Assembly (NCBI RefSeq): GCF_028583725.1
Contig: NZ_CP110680.1
Span: 3,720,001-3,784,000 of the forward strand
Origin: Cellulomonas fimi
GTDB taxonomy: Bacteria; Actinomycetota; Actinomycetes; Actinomycetales; Cellulomonadaceae
DNA: 64,000 nt
Direction of reading: 5' to 3'
Part shown: piece by piece, positions 36,537 to 44,907 of the stretch
How positions within the stretch are numbered: the first letter of the stretch is position 1
How the letters are laid out: the number at the start of each line of letters is the position of its first letter
Notes under the pieces: generated by a model
Database searches by the model: none
Told to the model about the DNA's origin: nothing
Seen by the model: the letters and a program-made list of their open reading frames with translations, nothing else
Translations under genes and position numbers: made by a program

Positions 36537-36620
36537 TGTATACATCCCTGTGCCCATGCCCGCAGACGCTAGGGACGGGATGTTTCCGCCAGCCCCCCGC
36601 CCGCGTGAACGGTCTGTTTC
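36537..36620 (-). promoter_or_regulatory. urtA promoter: GntR-type palindrome, minus-10 and GlnR-like boxes
   Basis: On the minus strand towards urtA: GAAAC (36616-36620), 6 bases, TTCAC (36605-36609), 18 bases, GAAAC (36582-36586), 10 bases, TAGCGT minus-10 (36566-36571), 21 bases, then TGTATACA (36537-36544). Same part order and the same GAAAC-to-minus-10 distance as the urea carboxylase promoter, which argues for one activator and one repressor acting on both. Confidence 0.65.
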
Positions 36621-36677
36621 GCCCAGGTCCCGGTTCGGCCACGACGGTCGGCCCGTCGAGCGCGGTCACGTCCGGCG

Positions 36678-36683
36678 TACGCT
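36678..36683 (+). promoter_or_regulatory. Candidate minus-10 of the aminotransferase gene (leaderless)
   Basis: TACGCT ends six bases before ATG 36690; GTCGAG 17 bases upstream is a possible minus-35. No ribosome site. Confidence 0.4.
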
Positions 36684-36689
36684 CCCGAC

Positions 36690-37916
36690 ATGCCGCACCT
36701 GCGTCCGCTCGACCAGTCCTCGAAGCTGAAGAACGTCCTGTACGAGATCCGTGGGGCGGCGCTCGACGAGGTCGCGCGGCTCGAGGCCGAGGGGCACACG
36801 ATCCTGCGGCTCAACACCGGCAACCCGGCGGCGTTCGGGTTCGAGGCGCCGCACCAGATCGTGCGCGACGTCATCGCGTCCATCCCGAACGCGCACGGCT
36901 ACACCGACTCGCGCGGCATCCTGTCGGCGCGCCGCGCGATCGTCACCCGGTACGAGACCGAGCCCGGCTTCCCGCAGATCGACGTCGACGACGTGTTCCT
37001 CGGCAACGGCGTGTCCGAGCTCATCACGATGGTCATGCAGGCGCTGCTCGACGAGGGCGACGAGGTGCTCATCCCGTCGCCGGACTACCCGCTGTGGACC
37101 GCGATGACGTCGCTGTCGGACGGCGTGCCGGTGCACTACCGGTGCGACGAGTCGAACGGCTGGCAGCCGGACCTGGAGCACCTCGAGTCGCTCGTCGGCC
37201 CGCGCACCAAGGCGATCGTCGTCATCAACCCGAACAACCCGACGGGCGCGGTGTACTCGCGCGAGACGCTGGAGGCGATCGCGGACATCGCGCGCCGGCA
37301 CTCGCTGCTGGTGCTGTCCGACGAGATCTACGACCGGATCCTGTTCGACGGCGCGGTCCACACACCGATGGCCGCGGTCGCGCCCGACCTGCTCACGCTC
37401 ACGTTCAACGGGCTGTCGAAGACGTACCGCGTCGCGGGCTACCGCTCCGGCTGGCTCGTGGTGACGGGTCCGCGCGACCACGCGGCGGGGTTCCTGGAGG
37501 GCATCGAGCTGCTCGCGTCGACGCGGCTGTGCCCCAACGTGCCCGCGCAGCACGCGGTGCAGGCCGCGCTCGGCGGGGTCCAGTCGATCGAGGGGCTCAT
37601 CGCGCCCGGCGGGCGGCTGCACGAGCAGCGCGAGGTCGCGTGGCGTGGGCTCACGTCGATCCCGGGCGTCACGTGCGTGCGACCCGACGGCGCGCTCTAC
37701 CTCTTCCCGCGCCTCGACCCCGAGGTGCACGAGATCCACGACGACGCGCGCCTCGTGCACGACCTGCTGGTGAGCGAGCACATCCTGCTGGTGCAGGGCA
37801 CCGGCTTCAACTGGCCGACCCCCGACCACCTCCGCGTCGTGACGCTGCCCGAGGCGCGCGTGCTGGCCGAGGCGGTCGAGCGGATCGGCAACTTCCTGTC
37901 GTCCTACCGCCAGTAG
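36690..37916 (+). CDS. PLP-dependent aminotransferase, AlaT/AlaA-like
   Basis: 408 residues, class I/II aminotransferase. The PLP lysine is in NGLSKTYRVAGYRSGW (about residue 248); NPNNPTGAVYS and SDEIYDR bind the cofactor. The N-terminal LDQSSKLKNVLYEIRG is typical of alanine-forming AlaA/AlaT enzymes, which move nitrogen between glutamate and pyruvate. It is divergent from the urt operon and converges with the SARP gene, so its link to urea nitrogen is only suggestive. Confidence 0.9.
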   Translation: MPHLRPLDQSSKLKNVLYEIRGAALDEVARLEAEGHTILRLNTGNPAAFGFEAPHQIVRDVIASIPNAHGYTDSRGILSARRAIVTRYETEPGFPQIDVDDVFLGNGVSELITMVMQALLDEGDEVLIPSPDYPLWTAMTSLSDGVPVHYRCDESNGWQPDLEHLESLVGPRTKAIVVINPNNPTGAVYSRETLEAIADIARRHSLLVLSDEIYDRILFDGAVHTPMAAVAPDLLTLTFNGLSKTYRVAGYRSGWLVVTGPRDHAAGFLEGIELLASTRLCPNVPAQHAVQAALGGVQSIEGLIAPGGRLHEQREVAWRGLTSIPGVTCVRPDGALYLFPRLDPEVHEIHDDARLVHDLLVSEHILLVQGTGFNWPTPDHLRVVTLPEARVLAEAVERIGNFLSSYRQ

Positions 37917-37928
37917 CCGACGCGGCGC

Positions 37929-38756
37929 TCACGAACGCGCGGTCGCCGAGACCGGGTGCCGCTCCGGCGCGAGCGCGACGACGTGCAGCGCGACGGCCGC
38001 GCCCGGCGCCCGGGTGATGAGCGCCGTGAGCGACGCCGACGGCTCGATGCCGAGCTCGTCGTGCAGCGTGCGGCAGCACGCGTCGTAGGCCCGCCGCGCC
38101 TCGACGACGTTGCCCTCGGCGAGATGGATCCCGACGACGGCCCGGTGCGCGCTCTCGCGCAGCTCGTCGGCGCGCAGCGCGGCGAGCGCGAACTCCAGGG
38201 CCAGCCCGTACCGGCCGCGGTCGGACAGCCACCGCGCGGTCGCCTCGAGCACGTGCAGCCGGAGCTGGTGCAGGCGCTCGCGCTCGGCGTCGAGCCAGCA
38301 GTCCTCCCAGTCGGGGAGCAGCTCGCCCTCGCCCGGGTCCTCGGGCAGGAGGCCCTCGTCGTCGGGCTCGTCGCGCAGCAGCGCGTGCGACCGGTCGATG
38401 AGCCGCTGGACGTCGACGACCGGCGCGAGGCCGAGCTCGACGGCGCCGTGCGCCGCGACGACGAGGCCCGGCGCGGCCTGGTTGACGCGCCAGATCCCCG
38501 TGCGCAGGCTCGCGAGCGCGCGGCGCTCCTCGGTGTCCGGCCACAGCAGCCCCGCGAGGCGGGAGCGGCCCGTGCGGCCCCGCAGCGCGAGCATCGCGAC
38601 CAGCCGCTGCGTCCCGGCCGGCAGGGCCACCGGGTCGCCGTCGACGTCCATGGTGAACGCGCCGAGCAGCCGGATCGACACCTCGGGCGTCGGTGGCGAC
38701 GAGCGCGCGCCCGACCCCGTCGTCGACGCCGCCCGTGCCTCTGGACGGTGGGACAC
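37929..38756 (-). CDS. SARP/BTAD-type transcriptional regulator
   Basis: 275 residues, GTG 38756 with GAGGGG seven bases upstream. Residues 25-110 fit the OmpR-like winged helix of SARP proteins (IRLLGAFTMDVDGDPVALP, RSRLAGLLWPDTEERRALA); 115-255 are the BTAD helical repeat (GRYGLALEFALAALRADEL, AYDACCRTLHDELGIEPS). No ATPase or TPR extension, so it is a small SARP. It is divergent from the eCIS plus operon, and both eCIS operons carry 11-bp-spaced repeats typical of SARP operators. I infer that it activates the eCIS cluster. Confidence 0.88.
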   Translation of the reverse strand: MSHRPEARAASTTGSGARSSPPTPEVSIRLLGAFTMDVDGDPVALPAGTQRLVAMLALRGRTGRSRLAGLLWPDTEERRALASLRTGIWRVNQAAPGLVVAAHGAVELGLAPVVDVQRLIDRSHALLRDEPDDEGLLPEDPGEGELLPDWEDCWLDAERERLHQLRLHVLEATARWLSDRGRYGLALEFALAALRADELRESAHRAVVGIHLAEGNVVEARRAYDACCRTLHDELGIEPSASLTALITRAPGAAVALHVVALAPERHPVSATARS

Positions 38757-38914
38757 GTCGCAACCCCCTCACGGGGCCCCGCACGCCCCGTAGGCGACCA
38801 CCGCAGGACCGGTGCATCCGGCCCGTGCCACGCCCAGGAAGGAGGTCGCGCCCCCGGCGGCAGATACATCCGACGACCGGACCGGGCGGTGCGCCCGGCC
38901 CGTCCGCCACGCCC

Positions 38915-38941
38915 GTGACGGGGGCGTGACAGGGGCGTGAC
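38915..38941 (+). promoter_or_regulatory. Three 11-bp-spaced GTGAC repeats before the eCIS plus operon
   Basis: GTGAC at 38915, 38926 and 38937, exactly 11 bases apart, the geometry known for SARP binding (direct repeats on one DNA face). The last repeat is 22 bases before ATG 38964. There is no ribosome site before that ATG, so the transcript may be nearly leaderless. A matching array lies at 63643-63669. Confidence 0.7.
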
Positions 38942-38963
38942 GACGCCCCACGACGATCGCCGC

Positions 38964-39635
38964 ATGAGCAGCTTCCCGGGCACGCCGCGCGTGATGGCGG
39001 GCGCGCTGGTCGCCGTCGACCCGACCGCGCCGCTCGCGCGTCTCGCGGTGTTCCAGTACAACCCAGACGAGGTGCGCCGCGAGCTCAAGCCGCGTCGGCC
39101 GTCGTCGGGCGGCGAGTCCGCGTCGGACGCGCTGCGCGTGTGGGGCGCGGCCGTCGAGACGATCCAGATGACGGTCGAGCTCGACGCGACGGACGGCCTC
39201 GAGACGGGCGACGTGCTGACGCAGACGATGGGCGTCTCGGGCCGGCTCGCGGTGCTGGAGATGCAGCTCTACCCGACGACCGTGCAGGTCATCACGCGCA
39301 CCGCGCTGACCGCGGCAGGCGTCATCGAGGTGCTCCCGCCCAGCGGGCCGCTCGCGGTGCTCGTGTGGGGTCCGGGGCGCGTCGTGCCCGTCAAGGTGGA
39401 CTCGCTCAGCATCCGCGAGCAGGCGTTCGACCTGCTGCTCAACCCGATCCGCGCGTCCGTCGACCTCGCGCTCACGGTGCTCACGTACGACGACCTGCCG
39501 CCGACCGACGTGGGCTTCGCGATGTCGCTCGTCCACCAGGTCCAGCAGGAGGTCAAGGCGAGCATCGCGGGCGTCGCGAACGTCGCGGGCGCGCTCACCG
39601 GGTCCGCGGGCGTCTCCGTCTCGGTGGGGGGCTGA
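38964..39635 (+). CDS. eCIS tube-end protein (CIS_tube, Afp7 N-terminal-like)
   Basis: 223 residues. The segment LAVFQYNPDEVRRELKPR (about residues 26-43) is the hallmark of the contractile-injection-system tube protein domain found at the N-terminus of Afp7/Pvc7, which joins the inner tube to the baseplate. In Afp-type systems this domain is fused to LysM; here the LysM part is the next gene, one base away. First gene of the plus operon; ATG 38964 was preferred over the longer frame from 38937, which would overlap the repeat array. Confidence 0.85.
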   Translation: MSSFPGTPRVMAGALVAVDPTAPLARLAVFQYNPDEVRRELKPRRPSSGGESASDALRVWGAAVETIQMTVELDATDGLETGDVLTQTMGVSGRLAVLEMQLYPTTVQVITRTALTAAGVIEVLPPSGPLAVLVWGPGRVVPVKVDSLSIREQAFDLLLNPIRASVDLALTVLTYDDLPPTDVGFAMSLVHQVQQEVKASIAGVANVAGALTGSAGVSVSVGG

Positions 39636-39636
39636 C

Positions 39637-39939
39637 GTGGGGCGCTACGACCCCGTCGCGACGACGGTCCTCGAGGTCACGACCACCACGGGCGCGCGCC
39701 GGCAGGTGCGTTACCTGGTCCGCCGCTTCCCGCCCGACCCGGCGGGCCAGGCGACGCTCGCGGTGCACCTCGTCGTGCCGGGCGACCGCCTCGACCTGCT
39801 GAGCCACCGCTACACGGGCGACGCGCTCGGGTTCTGGCGGGTGTGCGACGCGAACGACGCGCTCGACCCGGACGCGCTCGTCGACGCGGAGGCCGTCGGG
39901 ACCGAGGTCGTCGTCCCGCTGCCGGGGGCGACGCCGTGA
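39637..39939 (+). CDS. Small LysM-like baseplate protein (Afp7 C-terminal-like)
   Basis: 100 residues, GTG 39637. The C-terminal half has a LysM-like pattern (VVPGDRLDLLSHRYTGDAL, FWRVCDANDALDPDAL, VVVPLPG). In phage and eCIS baseplates such proteins (gp53/LysM type) clamp the hub to tube or wedge. It is the split counterpart of the upstream gene; the frames differ and both have good starts, so I do not read it as a recent frameshift. GTGA overlap with the hub gene. Confidence 0.82.
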   Translation: MGRYDPVATTVLEVTTTTGARRQVRYLVRRFPPDPAGQATLAVHLVVPGDRLDLLSHRYTGDALGFWRVCDANDALDPDALVDAEAVGTEVVVPLPGATP

Positions 39940-41078
39940 GCCTGCTCGGGGTCCACATGGCCCTCTCGGCCGGCCCGACGGTGCCGCTCCCGCTGCCGCC
40001 GGACGTCGCGCTGCGCGTCCGGTCGGTGCAGGTCACCGAGTCGGACGCGCGGCCGAGCGTGTTCAGCATCGTGCTCGACGCGGGCCGGTCGGGGCCGACG
40101 GCCGCGCTCGACTCCCCCGTGCTCACGACGTCGCCGCTGCGCGCCAACGCACGCGTGGTCGTCGAGCTCACGACCGGAGTGCTGCCGCAGGTGCTGGTCG
40201 ACGGGATCGTCACCGAGACGACGCTCGTCCCGGGCGGCGGCGACCAGCGGGCCGAGCTCACGCTGACCGGACGTGACCTGTCGGTGCTGCTCGACCGGCA
40301 CGAGGTGTCGACCGAGCACGTCGCGCTGGAGGACTCGCTGCAGGTGCTCGCGATCGCCGGGACGTACGCACCGCACGGCATCGTCCCGCAGGTCCTGCCG
40401 CCGCCCGTGATGGACGTCCCGCTGCCGATCGAGCGGACGCCGACGCAGCAGGTGACCGACTGGCGGCACCTCACGAACCTCGCCGCGCGGCACGGCTACG
40501 TCTGCTACTTCGTGCCCGGGCCGGTGCGGGGGCTCAGCACCCTGTACTGGGGCCCGGCGGTGCGCGCGGGCGTCCCGCAGCCGGCGATCTCCGTGGACCT
40601 CGGGCCCGCGACGAACGTGCAGGGACAGGTGTCGTTCACGACGGACGTGCTGCGGCCCGAGAACGTCGAGGGGCAGGTCCAGGACGCGCGCACGGGTCAG
40701 ACGCTCCCCGTCCGCACCGTCGTGCCGACGCGACCCCCGCTGTCGGCGGTCCCGGTGTGGGCCGAGCACCAGGACGCGCTGCGGTCGCGGCAGTTCCGCG
40801 GCACGGGCATCAGCGCGGCCGCCGCGTTCGCGCGCGCGCAGGGCGTGCTCGACGAGAGCGTCGACGCGGTCACGGCCACCGGCACGCTCGACGGCGGCGC
40901 GTACGGCACGGTGCTGCGGCCCCGCACGCTCGTCGGGATGCGCGGCGCCGGGTGGGCGGGCGACGGGCTCTGGTACGTGCAGCAGGTCGTGCACCGCGTC
41001 AGCCGTGGCGCCTACTCGGCCGCGTTCACGCTCCAGCGCGAGGGCGCCGGCGCGATCACGCCCGTGGTGATGGTGTGA
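39936..41078 (+). CDS. eCIS baseplate hub protein (phage gpD / VgrG N-terminal-like)
   Basis: 380 residues, GTG 39936. The fold pattern matches phage late-control gpD/gp27: an N-terminal beta barrel (LRVRSVQVTESDARPSVFSI, then VELTTGVLPQVLVDGIV) and a second barrel with QVTDWRHLTNLAARHGYVCYF near residue 170. It corresponds to the hub half of Afp8/VgrG; the spike half is the next gene. One base separates it from the spike gene. Confidence 0.85.
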   Translation: MSLLGVHMALSAGPTVPLPLPPDVALRVRSVQVTESDARPSVFSIVLDAGRSGPTAALDSPVLTTSPLRANARVVVELTTGVLPQVLVDGIVTETTLVPGGGDQRAELTLTGRDLSVLLDRHEVSTEHVALEDSLQVLAIAGTYAPHGIVPQVLPPPVMDVPLPIERTPTQQVTDWRHLTNLAARHGYVCYFVPGPVRGLSTLYWGPAVRAGVPQPAISVDLGPATNVQGQVSFTTDVLRPENVEGQVQDARTGQTLPVRTVVPTRPPLSAVPVWAEHQDALRSRQFRGTGISAAAAFARAQGVLDESVDAVTATGTLDGGAYGTVLRPRTLVGMRGAGWAGDGLWYVQQVVHRVSRGAYSAAFTLQREGAGAITPVVMV

Positions 41079-41079
41079 C

Positions 41080-41601
41080 ATGACCGAGCCCAGCATCCCC
41101 GGCGCGACGCGGTTCTACGGCAAGTACCGCGGGACGGTCGCGTCGAACCTCGACCCGATGCAGCTCGGCCGCGTGCAGGTCGAGTGCCCCGCGGTGCTCG
41201 GCCAGGGGCGCATGAGCTGGGCCATGCCGTGCTCGCCCTACGCGGGCGACGGCGTCGGCCTGTTCCTCGTCCCGCCGACGGGCGCGAACGTGTGGGTCGA
41301 GTTCGAGGGCGGCGACCCGGACTCCCCGATCCTCGCCGGCTGCTTCTGGGGCACCGGCCAGGTGCCCGCGTCGCCCGCCGTCGCCGAGGTGAAGATCCTC
41401 AAGACCGACGCGCTGAGCCTCGAGCTCAACGACCTGCCGGGCGCGGGCGGGCTGAAGATCTCGGTCGGGTCGCCCGCGGTCGCGTCGACCATCACGGTCG
41501 AGGCCACGAGCAGCGGCTTCGAGGTCGCGCTCGGCAGCAACAAGGTCACGGTCTCGATGTCGTCGGTCTCGCTCAACGACGGCGCGCTGGAGGTGCGCTG
41601 A
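41080..41601 (+). CDS. eCIS spike protein (gp5/VgrG OB-fold, baseplate V-like)
   Basis: 173 residues. OB-fold residues about 12-100 (FYGKYRGTVASNLDPMQLGR, VWVEFEGGDPDSPILAGCFW) are the VgrG/gp5 spike signature, followed by beta-prism-like repeats (LSLELNDLPGAGGLKISVG). With the hub protein it forms the split VgrG (Afp8) trimer that carries the PAAR tip. The stop overlaps the PAAR gene by one base. Confidence 0.9.
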   Translation: MTEPSIPGATRFYGKYRGTVASNLDPMQLGRVQVECPAVLGQGRMSWAMPCSPYAGDGVGLFLVPPTGANVWVEFEGGDPDSPILAGCFWGTGQVPASPAVAEVKILKTDALSLELNDLPGAGGLKISVGSPAVASTITVEATSSGFEVALGSNKVTVSMSSVSLNDGALEVR

Positions 41602-41918
41602 TGCCGGGCAACCTCGTGACGCAGGGCGCGACGGTGACGTGCGCGCACCAGGGGCAGGCGAGCCCCGCGTCGGCGTCGCCGCGCGTCACCGCGGGCGGGC
41701 AGGGCGTCGTCCTGCTGCCCACGCCGTACACGGTCGCGGGCTGCAGCTACCCGCCGCAGTCGGGCGGCCCCGACGTGTCCGCGCAGTGGAGCAGCGGCAC
41801 CACGCGCGTGACGTCCGGCGGGCAGCCGCTCGCGATCCAGGGCGGCTCGGGCACGTGCCAGCCGACGGGCGTCCCGCTGACCTGCACGCAGACGCAGACC
41901 CGGGTGACGGCGACATGA
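41601..41918 (+). CDS. PAAR-like spike-tip protein (DUF4280 type)
   Basis: 105 residues. Short repeated beta segments (MPGNLVTQGATVTCAHQGQ, TRVTSGGQPLAIQG) with four cysteines, as in PAAR-like proteins that cap VgrG spikes, usually around a metal. Equivalent to Afp10. Overlaps the gp25 gene start by four bases. Confidence 0.85.
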   Translation: MPGNLVTQGATVTCAHQGQASPASASPRVTAGGQGVVLLPTPYTVAGCSYPPQSGGPDVSAQWSSGTTRVTSGGQPLAIQGGSGTCQPTGVPLTCTQTQTRVTAT

Positions 41919-42340
41919 GCACGCCCGCCTCCCCGCGCCGGCTCGCCCCGGCCCGCCACGTCTCGTTCCCGCTGCGGCTCGACCCGCGCGGCCGCACCGC
42001 GCTCGCCGAGGACCCCGCGTACGTCGCCGGGCTCGTCGAGCAGGTCCTGTTCACGGGGCCCGGCGAGCGCGTCAACCGGCCCGACTTCGGCTCCGGCGTC
42101 GCCCGGCTCGTGTTCGCGCCCATGGACGACGCGCTCGCGGAGACGACGCGCGCGCTCGTGCAGGGTGCCCTCCAGCAGTGGCTCGGCGACCTCGTGCGCG
42201 TCGAGGACGTACGCGTCACGGCCGTGGACTCGCGCGTCGAGGTCGTCGTCGCGTACGCGCCGCTGCACGCGACGTCGACCGGGCAGCGCCGGACCGTCAC
42301 GGTGCAGGGCGGCGCACCCGCGACCGGGGGGCTGCCGTGA
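41915..42340 (+). CDS. gp25/GPW-like baseplate wedge protein
   Basis: 141 residues. The gp25 family core is clear: VEQVLFTGPGERVNRPDFG at residues 41-59, then LVFAPMDDAL. gp25 starts sheath polymerisation and is conserved in all contractile systems (Afp9). Overlaps at both ends show coupling with the PAAR and baseplate-J genes. Confidence 0.9.
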   Translation: MSTPASPRRLAPARHVSFPLRLDPRGRTALAEDPAYVAGLVEQVLFTGPGERVNRPDFGSGVARLVFAPMDDALAETTRALVQGALQQWLGDLVRVEDVRVTAVDSRVEVVVAYAPLHATSTGQRRTVTVQGGAPATGGLP

Positions 42341-44907
42341 CCGCCACGACGTCGCTCCCGTTCGTCGCCGGCATCGACCTCGAGGCGCGGCGCGCGCTCG
42401 TCCGCGGGCGGCCCGGGCTCGACCAGCCGGGCGGGATCGACGGCGTCGACCACGTCGAGGTGCTGTCCAACCACGACGACGCCCCGGGGCACGTCCCGGG
42501 CGCCCCCGAGCAGCGCACGCTCCTCGTGCACCTGCTCAACGGCCCGGTCCCGGCGACGTGGACCGCCGCGACCGTCGCCGTCGTGGGCGGCGTCCGGCAG
42601 GACGCCTCCCTCAACCCGGTGCGCGTCGAGTGGGCCGTGCCCGCCGTCGCCGTCGTCGGCACGACCGCGAGCCCCGACCCCGCGCTGCCGCCCGGCGTCG
42701 TCGAGGCCGACCGCACGCTCGTCGCGCAGGCCCTGCCCGCGCCGGCCGACCCGGACCACGACCCGGCGGTGCTCCGCGCGCTCGTGGTGCGGACCTCGTC
42801 GTGGGGGGACCTCTCGACGTACACGCTGCGGCTGCTCGGCCCCGGCGGCGTCGGCGCACCCGACGGGGTGGACCTGCCGCTGTCGACGGCACCGTTCGCG
42901 TTCTCGGTGGACTGCCCGAGCGACCTCGACTGCCGGCCCGGCTGTGCCGACGCGACGCCCGCCGAGGACCTCATGCCCGGCGACTACCTGGCGCGGGACT
43001 ACGAGGCGCTGCGCACCCGGCTGCTCGACCGGCTCGCGACCCTGCTGCCCGACCGGGACGACACCAACCCCGGCGACCCGGCCGTCATGCTCGTCGAGCT
43101 GTTCGCCGCGGTGGGCGACCGGCTGGCCTACTGGCAGGACGCGGCCGCGGTCGAGGCCTACCTCGGCACCGCACGCCGCCGCACGTCGGTGCGCCGCCAC
43201 GCGCGCCTGCTCGGGTACGCGGTGCACGAGGGCTGCTCGGCGCGCACGCTCCTCGCCCTCACGACGACGGCCGGCACGCTCACCGTGCCCGCCCGCACAC
43301 CCGTCACCGACCTGCCCGCCCGGCAGGACCAGCCCGTCGACGTGCCCGTCGACGCCGCGGACCTCGGCGGCACGGTGTTCGAGACCGTCGCGCCCGTCGA
43401 GATCACGCCCGCGCGCAACGCGCTGCCCCTGTACGCGTGGGGCGACCCCGACCACTGCCTGCCCGCGGGGTCGACGGCCGCGTTCGTCGCGACGCCCACG
43501 GGCGTGGACCCCGCGCTGCGCGCCGGGGACCTGCTCGTGCTCGTCGACCAGCCCGTGAACGGCGCACCGCGCGACGGCGCGCCCGCGCTGCGGTTCCCGG
43601 TGCGGCTCGTCGCCGACGCGCGTGAGCACGCCGACCCCCTCGACCCGGCCGTGCGCGTCTGGGAGCTGCGGTGGTCGGCCGCCGACGCGCTGCCCGCCGC
43701 GCTCCAGGTCACGACGCCCGGCACGGACGACCCGCGCGCCGTCGCGCTCGCGAACGTCGTCGTCGCCGACCACGGTGCGAGCGTGCGCGGCGAGACACTC
43801 GTCCCGCCGACCGTGCCCGCGGGCGTGCCGTGGCGCCCGCGCCTGCAGCGGCCCGGCCTGACGTACGCGGACCCCGACCTCCCGGCGTCCGCCGCCGCGA
43901 CCGCGCTGCTGCACCCCGACCCGCGCCGCGCGGGCGCGGCGCTCGCGCTCGACGACGGGCAGCGCACGTGGTCGCCCCGGCCCGACCTGCTCGCGAGCGG
44001 GCGGCTCGCGACGCACCTCGTGGTCGAGCCCGAACCCGGCGGGGTGTCCCGGCTGCGGTTCGGCGACGGCGTCACGGGCCGCGCACCGGCCGTGGGCGCG
44101 ACGCCGCTCGCGGCGTACCGCGTCGGGACGGGCACGGCGGGCGACGTCGCGCCCGACCGGCTCGTGCGGCTGCTCCCGCGCGCGGACCGGCTCGCGCCGC
44201 CGGACGGCGTCACCGTGTGGAACCCGCTGCCGGGCGTCGGCGGCACCGACCCGGAACGGCTGGAGCAGGTGCGCCAGCTCGCCCCGGCCGAGCTGCGCAC
44301 GCAGCGCCGGGCCGTGACGTCGGAGGACTACGCGACGGTCGCCGAGCAGCACCCGGGCGTCCAGCGGGCGGTCGCACGGCGCCGGTGGACCGGGTCCTGG
44401 TACGCGCAGGAGGTCACGGTCGACCCGGTCGTGGCGCACGCCGACGACCCCGCGCTGCCCGGCGAGGTGCTGGCCGCGCTGGAGACGCGCCGCATGGCGG
44501 GCGTCGACGTCGAGCTCGAGCGGCCGGTCCTCGTGCCGCTCGCGATCGCCGTCACGGGCTGCGTGCGCGCGGGCCACCTGCGCGCGGACGTCGAGGCGCG
44601 CGTGCGCGACGTGCTCGGGTCCGGGCTGCGCGCCGACGGGCAGCGGGCCTTCTTCCACCCCGACCGCTTCACGTTCGGCGACCCGCTGCGGCTGTCCGAC
44701 CTGGTCGCCGCCGCGATGGCCGTCGAGGGTCTCGCGTGGGTCGACGTCACGCACTTCGCCCGCGCCGACGCGACCGCGACGCAGGCCGCCGCGTCGCTGC
44801 TCGCGGGCGAGCTGCTCATGGCGCCGCGCGAGCTGCTGCGCTGCGACAGCGACCCGAACCAGCCCGAGTCCGGGCACGTCGAGGTGTCCCTGGGAGGTGG
44901 GTCGTGA
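42337..44907 (+). CDS. Baseplate J-like protein 1 (Afp11/gp6-like)
   Basis: 856 residues, GTG 42337. The wedge core starts near residue 210 (PGDYLARDYEALRTRLLDRL, NPGDPAVMLVELFAAVGDRLAYW) and the J-domain end is near 650 (RRAVTSEDYATVAEQHPGV). The N-terminal 200 residues are an extra beta-rich region. In contractile particles this protein makes the baseplate wedge with gp25. It is followed by a second related protein, so two J-type subunits are present. Confidence 0.88.
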   Translation: MTATTSLPFVAGIDLEARRALVRGRPGLDQPGGIDGVDHVEVLSNHDDAPGHVPGAPEQRTLLVHLLNGPVPATWTAATVAVVGGVRQDASLNPVRVEWAVPAVAVVGTTASPDPALPPGVVEADRTLVAQALPAPADPDHDPAVLRALVVRTSSWGDLSTYTLRLLGPGGVGAPDGVDLPLSTAPFAFSVDCPSDLDCRPGCADATPAEDLMPGDYLARDYEALRTRLLDRLATLLPDRDDTNPGDPAVMLVELFAAVGDRLAYWQDAAAVEAYLGTARRRTSVRRHARLLGYAVHEGCSARTLLALTTTAGTLTVPARTPVTDLPARQDQPVDVPVDAADLGGTVFETVAPVEITPARNALPLYAWGDPDHCLPAGSTAAFVATPTGVDPALRAGDLLVLVDQPVNGAPRDGAPALRFPVRLVADAREHADPLDPAVRVWELRWSAADALPAALQVTTPGTDDPRAVALANVVVADHGASVRGETLVPPTVPAGVPWRPRLQRPGLTYADPDLPASAAATALLHPDPRRAGAALALDDGQRTWSPRPDLLASGRLATHLVVEPEPGGVSRLRFGDGVTGRAPAVGATPLAAYRVGTGTAGDVAPDRLVRLLPRADRLAPPDGVTVWNPLPGVGGTDPERLEQVRQLAPAELRTQRRAVTSEDYATVAEQHPGVQRAVARRRWTGSWYAQEVTVDPVVAHADDPALPGEVLAALETRRMAGVDVELERPVLVPLAIAVTGCVRAGHLRADVEARVRDVLGSGLRADGQRAFFHPDRFTFGDPLRLSDLVAAAMAVEGLAWVDVTHFARADATATQAAASLLAGELLMAPRELLRCDSDPNQPESGHVEVSLGGGS

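Noticed and set aside
38964..39939. Frameshifted single Afp7 gene
   Set aside because: The two ORFs end and start cleanly (one base apart), each covers a full domain, and splitting also occurs for the hub and spike, so separate genes are more likely.
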